Source: Sphingosinicella sp. YJ22
Lineage (GTDB): Bacteria; Pseudomonadota; Alphaproteobacteria; Sphingomonadales; Sphingomonadaceae
DNA: 64,000 nucleotides
Assembly (NCBI RefSeq): GCF_011320075.1
Contig: NZ_JAANPA010000005.1
Coordinates: 34,325 to 98,324 of the forward strand
Direction of reading: 5' to 3'
Part shown: in pieces, positions 55,040-64,000 of the stretch
Layout of the letters: the number at the start of each line of letters is the position of its first letter
Position numbering within the stretch: the first letter of the stretch is position 1
Notes under the pieces: generated by a model
Databases searched by the model: none
Told to the model about the DNA's origin: nothing
What the model saw: only the letters and a program-made list of their open reading frames with translations
Translations under genes and position numbers: made by a program

Positions 55040-55932
55040 TGCGCCTCGGCCGCTGGTTCGGCCGCGCCGCCGTCGCTGCGCGGTACGACCGCGGGCTCGT
55101 AGAGCGGCTGGACCAGCGCGTAGTCCACGCGCGCCGGGGTGGCGAGCGGACGGGCGATGGTCACTTCGCCCTGAATACCGATCACCTGGGCGACCGGAAT
55201 GCCGGGCGGATAGATGCCGCCGACCCCGGACGTCACCAGCATGTCGCCGCGACGGAACGGATTGACACCGACTTCGAGCGTGCGCAGCTCCAGGGTGCCG
55301 TCGCCGCGCCCGACCGCCATCGCCGGCGTGCCGTCGCGGACCAGGCGGACCGGGACGGTGCTGCTGGGATCGACGATCAGAAGCACCTGGGCTGAGTGGC
55401 GCCCGGCGAGCAGGACGCGGCCGATCAGACCCTCCGGCGCACGCACCGGCTGGCCAATGCGGACTCCGGAACTGCCGCCGACTGCGAGGATGGCGAAGCG
55501 GCGCGGCGAATCGAAAGACGAGCTGACGATTCGGCCGACCGCGATCTCGTCGGTCGCGGTCTCGCGCAATTGCAGCATCTGGCGCAGACGCTGATTGTCG
55601 AGCCGCTGGGCCTCGGCCTGCACCGCCTGCGCCTCGGCGGTCTGAAGCCGCGCGCGCAGCTCGGCATTCTGGCTGCCGGCGCGGAAATAATCGCCGATAC
55701 CGGTGCCGAAATCGGTGATTCCGCGAAGCACCGAGCGGCCGGCCGAGCTGACCGGCGTGGTCACGTCCATGGCGGCGCCCTTGATCGCCGCGAAGCCGCG
55801 CGGGTCGACGATCGACACGAGCAGCAGCAGCAGCGCGAACAGCACGCCGCCAACCGCCACCACATAGCCGAAAAACAGGCCGTATTGGGCCCGGCGGGAG
55901 GATCCCGGGCGCCGGTTGCGGGGAGGCGCCAT
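55036..55932 (-). CDS. mreC: Rod-shape determining protein MreC
   Basis: 298 residues: one N-terminal membrane helix (YVVAVGGVLFALLLLLVSI), a periplasmic coiled coil (ELRARLQTAEAQAVQAEAQR) and two beta domains (SVGRIVSSSFDSPRR-like segment, then LIGRVLLAGRHSAQVLLIVD and VTSGVGGIYPPGIPVAQV). MreC scaffolds PBP2 activation. It follows mreB by 21 bases. Confidence 0.93.
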   Translation of the reverse strand: MAPPRNRRPGSSRRAQYGLFFGYVVAVGGVLFALLLLLVSIVDPRGFAAIKGAAMDVTTPVSSAGRSVLRGITDFGTGIGDYFRAGSQNAELRARLQTAEAQAVQAEAQRLDNQRLRQMLQLRETATDEIAVGRIVSSSFDSPRRFAILAVGGSSGVRIGQPVRAPEGLIGRVLLAGRHSAQVLLIVDPSSTVPVRLVRDGTPAMAVGRGDGTLELRTLEVGVNPFRRGDMLVTSGVGGIYPPGIPVAQVIGIQGEVTIARPLATPARVDYALVQPLYEPAVVPRSDGGAAEPAAEAQ

Positions 55933-55953
55933 CGGCCGGTTTATGCTCCGGCT

Positions 55954-57006
<1,053 letters not shown>

Positions 57007-57145
57007 TTACTCGCCCTGTTTCGGAAGAGGCCGGACAGTCCGGCCCACCTGCTCTCGCCCTATAGGAGGTCCGCGGGCTTCCGGTCCACATAATCGTGAG
57101 GGGAAGGCTCGCGGGGTAAGCCGGCTTCCTATAGAGACGGCAGGC

Positions 57146-58972
57146 ATGTCAATACGGCGACTTCCCGAGGATCTGATCAACCGAATCGCGGCCGGCGAGG
57201 TCGTCGAGCGGCCCGCGAGTGCCCTCAAGGAACTCGTTGAAAACGCTGTGGATGCTGGGGCGAATCGGATCGATATCTCTCTGCACGGTGGCGGAATTGA
57301 CCGCATTGAGGTGGCCGACGACGGATGCGGGATGGCACCCGCCGAAATGGCCTTGGCGCTCGAACGCCACGCGACGTCGAAGCTCCCGACGGGCGACTTG
57401 GAGAGCGTTGCGACGTTGGGTTTTCGCGGTGAAGCGCTTCCGAGCATCGCCAGCGTCGCCCGGCTGACCCTCGAAAGCAGGGTCCGCCCTTCGACTGGCT
57501 CAGGACAGGCGGCGCCTGATGGATGGCGGCTGGTGCGCGATCACGGGCAGGTCGAGGGGGAGGGGCCGGCCGCGCTTCCGCCCGGCACCCGGGTCACCGT
57601 CGAGGATCTGTTCGGCAAGGTTCCGGCTCGCCGCAAGTTCCTGCGCTCGCCCCGCGCCGAATATGGCGCCTGCGTCGACGTCGTGAAGCGGCTCGCCATG
57701 GCGCGGCCGGACGTCGGCTTCAGTCTCAGCCATGACGGCCGGCGAATCTTCTCGGTGGCGCCCGGCGAGGACCGGCCCGCCCGCGTCGCGGCGCTGACCG
57801 ATCCCGGGCTCGCCCAGAACAGCGTGCCGATCGACCATGTCCGGGGCAGCGCCCGCCTCGGCGGGATCGCCGGCGTGCCGACCTTCAACCGCGGCGTCGC
57901 CGACCACCAATATCTGTTCGTCAACGGCCGGCCGGTGAAGGACCGGCTGCTGATCGGCGCGGTGCGCGGCGCCTATGCCGACCTGCTCGCCCGCGACCGC
58001 CATCCCTTGCTCGCCTTGTTCATCGACCTCCCCGGCGAGGAGGTCGACGTCAACGTCCATCCGGCCAAGACCGAGGTGCGCTTCCGCGACCCCGCCCATA
58101 TCCGCGGCCTCATCGTCGGCGGCCTTCGCCACGCGCTCGACCAGGCCGGCTTCCGGAGCGCCCAGCCCGCCAATGTCGACGCCATGGCGATGTGGCAGCC
58201 GGGGAGCGGCCTGCCGGGCGGAAGCGCAAACCCATCTGCCTTTCCGTCACTCGCGCAGGGAAGCTTCGCTCCTCAGGGCAGCTGGACCCCCGCCTTCGCG
58301 CGGGACGCCGGCGGGAGCGTCGCCGACCGGCATGAGGACTTCCTTCCGCAAGGCCGTGCCGAGCCGGCGCATCAGCCGGCCCCCGACCACAATTTCCCGC
58401 TCGGCGTCGCGCGCGGCCAGGTCGCCGCCACCTATATCGTCGCCGAGGCCGAGGACGGGCTGGTGCTGGTCGACCAGCATGCCGCCCACGAGCGGCTGGT
58501 GCTGGAGCGGATGCGCCGCGCGATGAGCAATGGCGGGGTCGCCCGCCAGGCCCTGCTCCTCCCCGAGGTCGTCGAGCTCGACGAGCCCGCCTGCGACCGA
58601 TTGGAAGAGCGTTTTGCCGAGCTCGCCGAGTTCGGCCTCGAGCTCGAGCGGTTCGGCCCGCGCGCCATCCTCGTCCGCGCGATGCCGGCGATGCTCGGCA
58701 GCGGCTCGGCGCGCGGCCTCGTCACCGACCTCGCCGACGAGCTCGCCGCCTTCGACACCGCCCTGAGCCTCAAGGAGCGGCTCGACCTCGTCGCCGCGAC
58801 CATGGCCTGCCACGGCTCGGTCCGCGCCGGCCGACTGCTCTCGGTGGCCGAGATGAACGCCCTGCTGCGCGAGATGGAGGTCACGCCCCATAGCGGTCAA
58901 TGCAACCACGGCCGCCCGACCTGGGTGAAGCTGGCGCTGAACGACGTCGAGAAGCTGTTCGGGCGCAAGTGA
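57146..58972 (+). CDS. mutL: DNA mismatch repair protein MutL
   Basis: 608 residues. The GHKL ATPase domain has IAAGEVVERPASALKELVEN, DDGCGM and HATSKLPTGDLESVATLGFR with GEALPSIAS. The C-terminal dimerisation domain begins about residue 420 (VAATYIVAEAEDGLVLVDQH) and ends with the SGQCNHGRPTWVKL motif. The endonuclease motif DQHAAHER is there, but not the DQHA(x)2E(x)4E form, so it may lack nicking activity. Two short segments look like dispersed genomic repeats that have become coding (57486-57510 and 58282-58306). The start is at MSIRRLPEDL. Confidence 0.95.
   Translation: MSIRRLPEDLINRIAAGEVVERPASALKELVENAVDAGANRIDISLHGGGIDRIEVADDGCGMAPAEMALALERHATSKLPTGDLESVATLGFRGEALPSIASVARLTLESRVRPSTGSGQAAPDGWRLVRDHGQVEGEGPAALPPGTRVTVEDLFGKVPARRKFLRSPRAEYGACVDVVKRLAMARPDVGFSLSHDGRRIFSVAPGEDRPARVAALTDPGLAQNSVPIDHVRGSARLGGIAGVPTFNRGVADHQYLFVNGRPVKDRLLIGAVRGAYADLLARDRHPLLALFIDLPGEEVDVNVHPAKTEVRFRDPAHIRGLIVGGLRHALDQAGFRSAQPANVDAMAMWQPGSGLPGGSANPSAFPSLAQGSFAPQGSWTPAFARDAGGSVADRHEDFLPQGRAEPAHQPAPDHNFPLGVARGQVAATYIVAEAEDGLVLVDQHAAHERLVLERMRRAMSNGGVARQALLLPEVVELDEPACDRLEERFAELAEFGLELERFGPRAILVRAMPAMLGSGSARGLVTDLADELAAFDTALSLKERLDLVAATMACHGSVRAGRLLSVAEMNALLREMEVTPHSGQCNHGRPTWVKLALNDVEKLFGRK
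57486..57510. repeat. Dispersed repeat-like segment within mutL (ATPase domain)
   Basis: GCCCTTCGACTGGCTCAGGA resembles the common sphingomonad repeat GCCCTTCGACAAGCTCAGGGC. It codes for the extra peptide RPSTGSGQA between two conserved strands. Confidence 0.45.
58282..58306. repeat. Dispersed repeat-like segment within mutL (linker)
   Basis: TGGACCCCCGCCTTCGCGCG resembles another common palindrome (CCCCCGC-CTTC-GCGGGGG) and codes for WTPAFAR in the variable linker. Confidence 0.45.
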
Positions 58973-59032
58973 GACTTAAGCGAATCTTCGCGCTTCGCTC
59001 CTAACGGAAGCGGCGAAAGGATAGCCCGTCTC

Positions 59033-59440
59033 ATGCTCCAGCTCGCTTATATCAGCACATCGCGCCAACCAGTGGATCAGGCGCTCCTCGACGACATTCT
59101 CGCCGCCTCGCGCCGCAACAACGTGCGCTGCGGAGTGACCGGACTGCTCGTCTCCGGCGGCAAGAGGTTCCTTCAGGTGCTCGAGGGCCCGGACCAGGCG
59201 GTGCTGGCCACCTATGCGCGAATCCAGAACGACGCGCGCCATTTCGCTTTCGTTTCGCTGTCGACGAAGCCGGTCGAGGCGCGCGCGTTCGGGGAGTGGT
59301 CGATGGCATATCACCAGGGCGGGGCGGCGGCCGATGGGGACCTCGTCGCGGTGGTCGAAGCGCTGGCCGCGGACATCGCAGACCCGAACCTGCGGGCTCA
59401 ATTCAGCGGCTTTGCGCGGCTTCACGACCAGGCAGCCTGA
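59033..59440 (+). CDS. Stand-alone BLUF blue-light sensor
   Basis: 135 residues, one BLUF domain binding FAD. Key residues are the Tyr in LAYISTSR, the Asn in SRRNNVRCGVTGLLVSGG, the Gln in RFLQVLEGP and the Trp/Met pair in FGEWSMAY. A short helical cap (about 100-135) ends the chain. It has no effector domain, so it must signal by binding a partner. No obvious partner lies next to it; mutL is upstream and fdh is convergent. Confidence 0.93.
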   Translation: MLQLAYISTSRQPVDQALLDDILAASRRNNVRCGVTGLLVSGGKRFLQVLEGPDQAVLATYARIQNDARHFAFVSLSTKPVEARAFGEWSMAYHQGGAAADGDLVAVVEALAADIADPNLRAQFSGFARLHDQAA

Positions 59441-59449
59441 CCCCCTCGA

Positions 59450-60682
59450 TCAGCGGGCCAAGGGCGGCCGGGCGACGTTCGGCCCGCCCTGGAACCGCGC
59501 CGCTTCCTCTGAGCCGCCGGTGGCATCGCCTTCGCTGTAGCTGTGCGCGCCGGTGCCAGCGAGGCGGCCGCCCTCGACGATCAGATATTCGTCGCGGATC
59601 GGCCGGCCGTCGAAGAAGCATTCGAGAATCTCGCGAACGCCTGCCGCGTAGCGCGCCTGCGCCGACAGCGAGGTGCCGGAGATGTGCGGGGTCATGCCGT
59701 GGTGCGGCATCGTTCGCCAGGGATGGTCCTGAGGCGCAGGCTGCGGGAACCAGACGTCGCCCGCATAGCCGGCGAGCTGGCCGCTCTCGAGCGCCGCGGC
59801 GACGGCATCGCGGTCGCAGATCTTGCCGCGCGCGGTGTTCACCAGATAGGCGCCGCGCTTCATCCGGGCGATCAGCTCCGCGTCGAACAGATGCTCGGTT
59901 TCGGGGTGAAGCGGGCAGTTGATCGTCACCACGTCGCACAAGGGCAGCATCTCCTCGACGCTGGTGTGGCGGATGACTCCGAGCTCGCGCTCGGTTTCGG
60001 CGGGGAGCGGGTGGCGGTCGACATAATGGAGGTGGACGTCGAACGGCTTCAGCCGCCGGAGCACGCCGAGGCCGATCCGCCCGGCGGCGACGGTGCCGAC
60101 ATGCATGCCTTCGAGATCGTAGGAGCGCGCCGCACAGTCGGCGATGTTCCAGCCGCCGGCCTTCACCACCTCCCAGGAAGGGAGATAATTCCTGACCAGC
60201 GACAGGATCATCATCACGACATGCTCGGCGACGCTGATCGAGTTGCAATAGGTGACCTCAGCGACCGTGACTCCGCGGTCCATCGCCGCCTGCAGGTCGG
60301 TATGGTCGGAGCCGATCCCGGCGGTGACGACCATCTTGAGCTTCTGCGCCTTGGCGAACCGCTCGGCGGTCATATAGGCGGGCCAGAAGGGCTGGGAGAT
60401 CACGATGTCGGCGTCGACCAGCTCGCGGTCGAACGTGGAATCGGCCCCGTCCTTGTCGGCGGTGACGACGAGGTTGTGCCCGTTGCTTTCGAGGAAGCGC
60501 CTCAGGCCAAGCTCGCCCGACACGCTGCCGAGCAGGACGCCGGGGCGGAAGTCGATCCCCTGCGGAGTCGGCAGGGTCTGGCCGTCGGGGTAGCGCTCGA
60601 TCTGGGGGAGGTCGTCGCGGGGATAGTCGGTGGGATAGCCATCGACCGGGTCGGCATAGAGCACGCACAGCACCTTCGCCAT
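59450..60682 (-). CDS. fdh: NAD-dependent formate dehydrogenase
   Basis: 410 residues of the D-2-hydroxyacid dehydrogenase fold. Formate-specific features are seen: the N-terminus VLYADPVDGYPTDYPRDDLP, GIGSDHTDLQAAMDRGVTVA, YCNSISVAEHVVM, the catalytic Arg in NTARGKICDRDAV, and the His in MTPHISGTSLSAQ. The NAD motif reads GTVAAGRIGLGVL. It oxidises formate to CO2 and makes NADH. The gene follows the ilvC-like gene by 9 bases and is the last of the miaA-ilvC-like-fdh run. Confidence 0.92.
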   Translation of the reverse strand: MAKVLCVLYADPVDGYPTDYPRDDLPQIERYPDGQTLPTPQGIDFRPGVLLGSVSGELGLRRFLESNGHNLVVTADKDGADSTFDRELVDADIVISQPFWPAYMTAERFAKAQKLKMVVTAGIGSDHTDLQAAMDRGVTVAEVTYCNSISVAEHVVMMILSLVRNYLPSWEVVKAGGWNIADCAARSYDLEGMHVGTVAAGRIGLGVLRRLKPFDVHLHYVDRHPLPAETERELGVIRHTSVEEMLPLCDVVTINCPLHPETEHLFDAELIARMKRGAYLVNTARGKICDRDAVAAALESGQLAGYAGDVWFPQPAPQDHPWRTMPHHGMTPHISGTSLSAQARYAAGVREILECFFDGRPIRDEYLIVEGGRLAGTGAHSYSEGDATGGSEEAARFQGGPNVARPPLAR

Positions 60683-60691
60683 TTGTCCCTC

Positions 60692-61672
60692 CTATCCTTT
60701 GAGTTCTCGAAGCCTTCGCCCGACCTCCTCGATTGGGTGTGAACGCGCCTGGGCGCGCGACTCGGTGAGCTTCGGATAGCCCGCAGCCGAATCCTCGATC
60801 AGCGCGCGAACGAAGCGTCCGGATCGCACGTCGGCGAGGATACGCCGCATCTCGGCGCGAGTCTCGTCGGTGACGATGCGCGGGCCACCCTCCATCGCGC
60901 CGAACTCGGCGGTGTTGGAGATCGCCTCGCGCATTCCGGCGATGCCGCGCTCGTAGATGAGATCGGCGATCAGCTTCACTTCGGTGAGGCATTCGAAATA
61001 GGCGATTTCGGGCGAGAATCCGGCCTCGACCAGGGTCTCGAAGCCGGCCTGGATCAGCTCGGGAATCGCGCCCCACAGCACCGCCTGCTCGTTGAACAAG
61101 TCCGCCTCGCACTCCTCGGCGAAGGTGGTCGGAAGGATGCCGGCGCGGCCGCTGCCCAGCGCGGCGGCATAAGAGAGGGCAAGCGGCTCGGCCTGGCCGG
61201 TCGAGTCCTGGTGGGCGGCGAACAGGGCGATCATGCCGCGGCCCTCGGTGTAGAGCTGGCGAAGCGCGGCGCCGGGCCCCTTGGGCGCGACCAGGAAGAT
61301 GTCGAGGTCGGTGCGCGGTTCGATCAGGCCGAAGCGGATGGCGAGGCCGTGGGAGAAGCCGAGCGCCGCTCCTTGGCGCAGGTGCGGGGCTATGGCGGCG
61401 CGGTAGATGTCCGCCTGGCGCTCGTCCGGCGCCAGCATCATCACGACGTCGGCCCAGGCGGCGGCCTCGGCGACGTCAGAGGCTTCGAGGCCATCCGCGG
61501 CGACCCGCTCCCGGCTGCGCGAGCCTTCGGGCAAAGCGATACGCAGCGCGGAGACGCCGCTGTCCCGTAAGTTGAGCGCCTGCGCGCGGCCCTGATTGCC
61601 ATAGCCGACGATCGCGACTCGCCGGCCGCGGATCAGCGCCAGATCGATATCGTCGTCCCGGTAAACCCTCAT
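60692..61672 (-). CDS. Ketol-acid reductoisomerase-like protein
   Basis: 326 residues of class I KARI. The NADPH site reads [19 protein letters not shown]. The Mg-binding acids are kept: [16 protein letters not shown] and [18 protein letters not shown]. It differs from usual IlvC in [12 protein letters not shown] and in many places where the family is strict, and it is about 13 residues shorter. It may be a second, divergent copy. The start overlaps the miaA stop by 4 bases. In related genomes ilvB and ilvN often stand between miaA and ilvC; here they are absent. Confidence 0.8.
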   Translation of the reverse strand: MRVYRDDDIDLALIRGRRVAIVGYGNQGRAQALNLRDSGVSALRIALPEGSRSRERVAADGLEASDVAEAAAWADVVMMLAPDERQADIYRAAIAPHLRQGAALGFSHGLAIRFGLIEPRTDLDIFLVAPKGPGAALRQLYTEGRGMIALFAAHQDSTGQAEPLALSYAAALGSGRAGILPTTFAEECEADLFNEQAVLWGAIPELIQAGFETLVEAGFSPEIAYFECLTEVKLIADLIYERGIAGMREAISNTAEFGAMEGGPRIVTDETRAEMRRILADVRSGRFVRALIEDSAAGYPKLTESRAQARSHPIEEVGRRLRELKG

Positions 61673-62613
61673 CCGTCCCTCCCGCGCTCAAGGAGCGCTA
61701 GGGCATCGCTCATGGTGCCGCAATCGAGCGCCTCCGTCACGCGCGGCCAGTCCCTCGGCGGCTGGTGGCGGAACCAGGTATATTGGCGCTTGGCATAGTT
61801 GCGTGTCGCCTGGCGGCCGGCGGCGAGCGCTTCTGCTCGCGTCGTTTCGCCGCGAAGGTAGGAGGCGATCTCGCGCACGCCGATCGCGCGCATCACCGGC
61901 AGGGCAGGGGACAGGTGGCGCTCGAGCAGGGCCTCAACTTCGGCAATCCCCTCCCCGCTCATCATCGTCTCGAAGCGGCCGTCGCAGCGCGCGTAGAGCC
62001 AGTCGCGCGGGCCGAGCAGGATGAGGGGCCGGAGGTCGACACTGCCGCCGATGCCGCCCACACTCTCTTCCTGCCACGCCGCGAGCGGGCGTCCTGTGCC
62101 GCGCACCACTTCGAGAGCGCGCGCGATTCGGGTGGTGTCGCTCGGCCGCAACCGCGCCGCCGCTTCGGCATCTTCGCCTTGGAGCGCTGCATAGGCCTCG
62201 GCGGTCGGCGTCGCCCGCACCGCCGCCCGCACCTCGGCATCGATCTCGGGCACCGGCGCGATTCCGTCGAGCAGGGTGCGGATGTAGAGGCCGGTGCCCC
62301 CGGCGAGGATCGGCAGGCGACCGTCCGCATGGGCTGCGCCGATCTCCCGCTTCGCATCCTCGGCCCAATCCGCGGCCGAGCAGGCATCGGCGCCGTCGCG
62401 ATAGCCGTAGAGGCGGTGCGGCGCGCGCGCCTCGTCCTTAGCGCTCGGCCGCGCGCTGACGATGGCGAGGTCGCGATAAACCTGGGCGCTGTCGGCGTTG
62501 ATCACGACTCCGGCGGTCCGCTCGGCGAGCGCCAGCGCCAGCGCCGACTTGCCGCTCGCGGTCGGCCCCGCGATAAGCGCGAGCGGCGGAAGGGAAGGGT
62601 CAGACTTGTTCAT
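61669..62613 (-). CDS. miaA: tRNA dimethylallyltransferase
   Basis: 314 residues. The P-loop [15 protein letters not shown], the DSAQVYRDL motif, [13 protein letters not shown] and the late QYTWFRHQP are characteristic. MiaA adds a dimethylallyl group to A37 of tRNAs that read UNN codons. The start MNKSDP at 62613 overlaps the divergent serB TTG start by 8 bases; a longer form from 62655 is possible. The ilvC-like gene follows with a 4-base overlap. Confidence 0.93.
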   Translation of the reverse strand: MNKSDPSLPPLALIAGPTASGKSALALALAERTAGVVINADSAQVYRDLAIVSARPSAKDEARAPHRLYGYRDGADACSAADWAEDAKREIGAAHADGRLPILAGGTGLYIRTLLDGIAPVPEIDAEVRAAVRATPTAEAYAALQGEDAEAAARLRPSDTTRIARALEVVRGTGRPLAAWQEESVGGIGGSVDLRPLILLGPRDWLYARCDGRFETMMSGEGIAEVEALLERHLSPALPVMRAIGVREIASYLRGETTRAEALAAGRQATRNYAKRQYTWFRHQPPRDWPRVTEALDCGTMSDALALLERGRDG

Positions 62614-63469
62614 CGCGACGCTGATAGCAGCCGATCGGCTGAGCGAGAGCGACATTTCGGCGGCGGCGGCCTTGCTGCCTGGCGCGACCGGCGCGTGGAT
62701 TGAGCCGGGGAGCGCCTACGACCTGTTCCTGTCGTCACCAGACGGGGTCGAGACACGGCTGCGCGCGGCGCTGCCGGGCGTCGACGTGGTCGTCCAGCCG
62801 GTCGCGCACCGCCGCAAGCGCCTGCTCGTCGCCGACATGGATTCGACGATGATCACGGTCGAATGCATCGACGAGCTCGCCGATTATGCCGGCCTCAAGG
62901 CGGAGGTCGCCGACATCACCGAACGGGCGATGCAGGGCGAGCTCGATTTCGAGGCGGCGCTCGACGCGCGCGTCGCTCTGCTCAGGGGCATGGATGCGGC
63001 CGTGATCGATCGTTGCCGTGAGGAACGGGTGACGGTCATGCCCGGCGCCACCACCCTGGTGCGGACGATGCGGGCGCAGGGCGCGACCTGCCTGCTGGTG
63101 TCGGGCGGCTTCACGCGTTTCGCGGGACCGGTCGCCGAGGAGATCGGCTTCGACCGCGCGCTCGCCAATGAGCTGCTGATCGAGGACGGCAGGCTGACAG
63201 GGAAGGTTAGACGACCAATTGTCGGCGCTGCGGCCAAGCATGACGCGCTGACCGATGCGATGGGCGCGCTCGGACTCGATCGCGCCCAAACCATGGCGGT
63301 CGGCGACGGCGCCAACGACATCCCGATGATCGAGGCGGCCGGCCTCGGCGTCGCCTATCATGCCAAGCCCGCTGCGTCCGCCGCGGCGGACGCGCGGATC
63401 GCGCACAACGATTTGACCGCCTTGCTCTACGCGCAGGGCATTCCGCGTTCGGAGTGGGTGATGGCCTAG
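62606..63469 (+). CDS. serB: Phosphoserine phosphatase
   Basis: 287 residues from a likely TTG start ([14 protein letters not shown]). The HAD core has the nucleophile in [18 protein letters not shown], Ser in [12 protein letters not shown], Lys in AAAKHDAL and the metal Asp in [19 protein letters not shown]. The N-terminal 80 residues form an ACT-like part. SerB makes L-serine in the last step of its synthesis. It overlaps miaA at the 5' end and a PilZ gene at the 3' end. Confidence 0.92.
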   Translation: MFIATLIAADRLSESDISAAAALLPGATGAWIEPGSAYDLFLSSPDGVETRLRAALPGVDVVVQPVAHRRKRLLVADMDSTMITVECIDELADYAGLKAEVADITERAMQGELDFEAALDARVALLRGMDAAVIDRCREERVTVMPGATTLVRTMRAQGATCLLVSGGFTRFAGPVAEEIGFDRALANELLIEDGRLTGKVRRPIVGAAAKHDALTDAMGALGLDRAQTMAVGDGANDIPMIEAAGLGVAYHAKPAASAAADARIAHNDLTALLYAQGIPRSEWVMA

Positions 63470-63786
63470 GCCTGGGCCGGACGGCTCATGTCGGAGGCGA
63501 TGGCGGCGAGTGCGAAGGCGACCGCCCGCGCATCGCAGGCGAACGCGACGCCGATGCCGTCGCGCGCGACCGCGCTGACTTCGCCGACGATGGTGCCGGC
63601 GTCCGGATGGCTCAGCTCGACCCGGCTGCCGAGCGGCAGGCGCTGGTTGGTCTCGAGAAACGCCCCGCGCGCCGAGATGGCGCGAATCGCGGCGGGGGCT
63701 GGGGCGGCGCCGGCGACGAGCACGCACATGCGGCGCTGGCGCCAGCGGGTCGCCATCGGGCTCGTCCGTCTTGCTTCCTGAATCAT
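63466..63786 (-). CDS. PilZ-like domain protein
   Basis: 106 residues. A basic start (TRWRQRRMCVLVAG) could give the RxxxR motif; AISARGAFLETNQRLPLGS holds the second site, with S-x-R-G instead of the usual (D/N)xSxxG. GTIVGEVSAVARDGIGVAF follows the PilZ barrel pattern. It probably binds cyclic di-GMP weakly or not at all. The 3' end overlaps serB by 4 bases. Confidence 0.65.
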   Translation of the reverse strand: MIQEARRTSPMATRWRQRRMCVLVAGAAPAPAAIRAISARGAFLETNQRLPLGSRVELSHPDAGTIVGEVSAVARDGIGVAFACDARAVAFALAAIASDMSRPAQA

Positions 63787-63852
63787 GTCCCGGCCTCCGG
63801 CGCGAAGGCTTATCCGCGCCAGCCGAAACAAAGAGTTAAGCGTGCATGTCGG

Positions 63853-64000
63853 TCAGGGCGCGACGGGGATGCAGGCCTCGCCGGCGGCGCGAACCGCCGC
63901 GCAGATGCGGTCGGCGGCGGCGCGGCTGGCGAGCGGCCCGGCGCGCAGGCGGGTGAGTGCGCCTGCCGGCACATAGGCCGGCTCGAGCGCGCCGACGGCG
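63853..64000 (-). CDS. SPOR-domain protein (C-terminal end only)
   Basis: The last 48 codons of a gene entering from the right. Reading the minus strand gives LTRLRAGPLASRAAADRICA followed by AVRAAGEACIPVAP and a stop, the second half of a SPOR peptidoglycan-binding repeat. The rest lies outside the window. Confidence 0.75.
   Translation of the reverse strand, partial: AVGALEPAYVPAGALTRLRAGPLASRAAADRICAAVRAAGEACIPVAP

Overview
The window is a GC-rich chromosomal segment of an alphaproteobacterium, most probably a sphingomonad (order Sphingomonadales). Supporting signs are the order engB-yidC-yidD-rnpA-rpmH, the mreB-mreC-mreD-mrdA-rodA block, a large TonB-dependent receptor, Tad-type pseudopilin genes, many response regulators, and short dispersed palindromes that also invade coding sequence. 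No rRNA operon, CRISPR array or complete insertion sequence was seen.

Layout. 1-3.6 kb: ribosome assembly and membrane-protein insertion genes (engB, yidC, yidD, rnpA, rpmH). 3.6-5.1 kb: comM. 5.1-6.7 kb: an AT-rich two-gene insert coding for an exported coiled-coil protein and a four-helix membrane protein. 6.7-14 kb: cysK, a 2-oxoglutarate oxygenase, an MFS exporter, a hydrolase, a DUF3616 protein, an Arg-rich exported repeat protein and a fasciclin lipoprotein. 14.1-16.2 kb: three overlapping TadG/TadE-type genes. 16.3-17.4 kb: a family III CoA-transferase. 17.4-23.6 kb: a phosphate-responsive block (phoB, gspC, a beta-helix lipoprotein and a TonB-dependent receptor) with two PhoB-box-like repeat arrays. 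23.6-24.9 kb: a protein made of two OmpW-like barrels. 24.9-34.2 kb: a signalling cluster with a PLP-dependent alpha-oxoamine synthase, a single-domain response regulator, two divergently transcribed kinases with related membrane sensors (one with a degenerate ATPase), a hybrid kinase, another response regulator, a GGDEF-EAL protein and a PilZ protein. 51.4-57.0 kb: the rod-shape operon. 57.1-64 kb: mutL, a BLUF photoreceptor, fdh, an ilvC-like gene, miaA, serB, a PilZ protein and the end of a SPOR-domain gene.

Between 34,262 and 51,323 lies an integrative genomic island in the 3' half of a tRNA-Lys(CTT) gene, bounded by a 45-bp direct repeat. It carries a tyrosine integrase, an AlpA-like regulator, a replication-type HTH protein, a HEPN protein, a serine recombinase with two ParB-like proteins, an AlbA_2/Schlafen-STAND-TPR protein, and a probable defence locus: DNA methyltransferase, PD-(D/E)XK nuclease, small middle protein and Rad50-like zinc-hook ATPase.

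The most unusual structural signal is a repeated site architecture inside the island. Paired GGGCAAC repeats with an 11-bp period (12 bp at one site) occur at both ends and three times internally. Each internal pair follows a hairpin core, GCTGA-N7-TCAG(C/A), by a nearly constant 57-60 bp. The core of the host tRNA anticodon arm has the same stem. I infer that these are integrase arm and core sites and that the island was built from several modules. The best candidates for new biology are this site family, the SMC-nuclease-methyltransferase locus, the Schlafen-STAND protein and the synthase-kinase cluster that recalls CqsA/LqsA quorum sensing.
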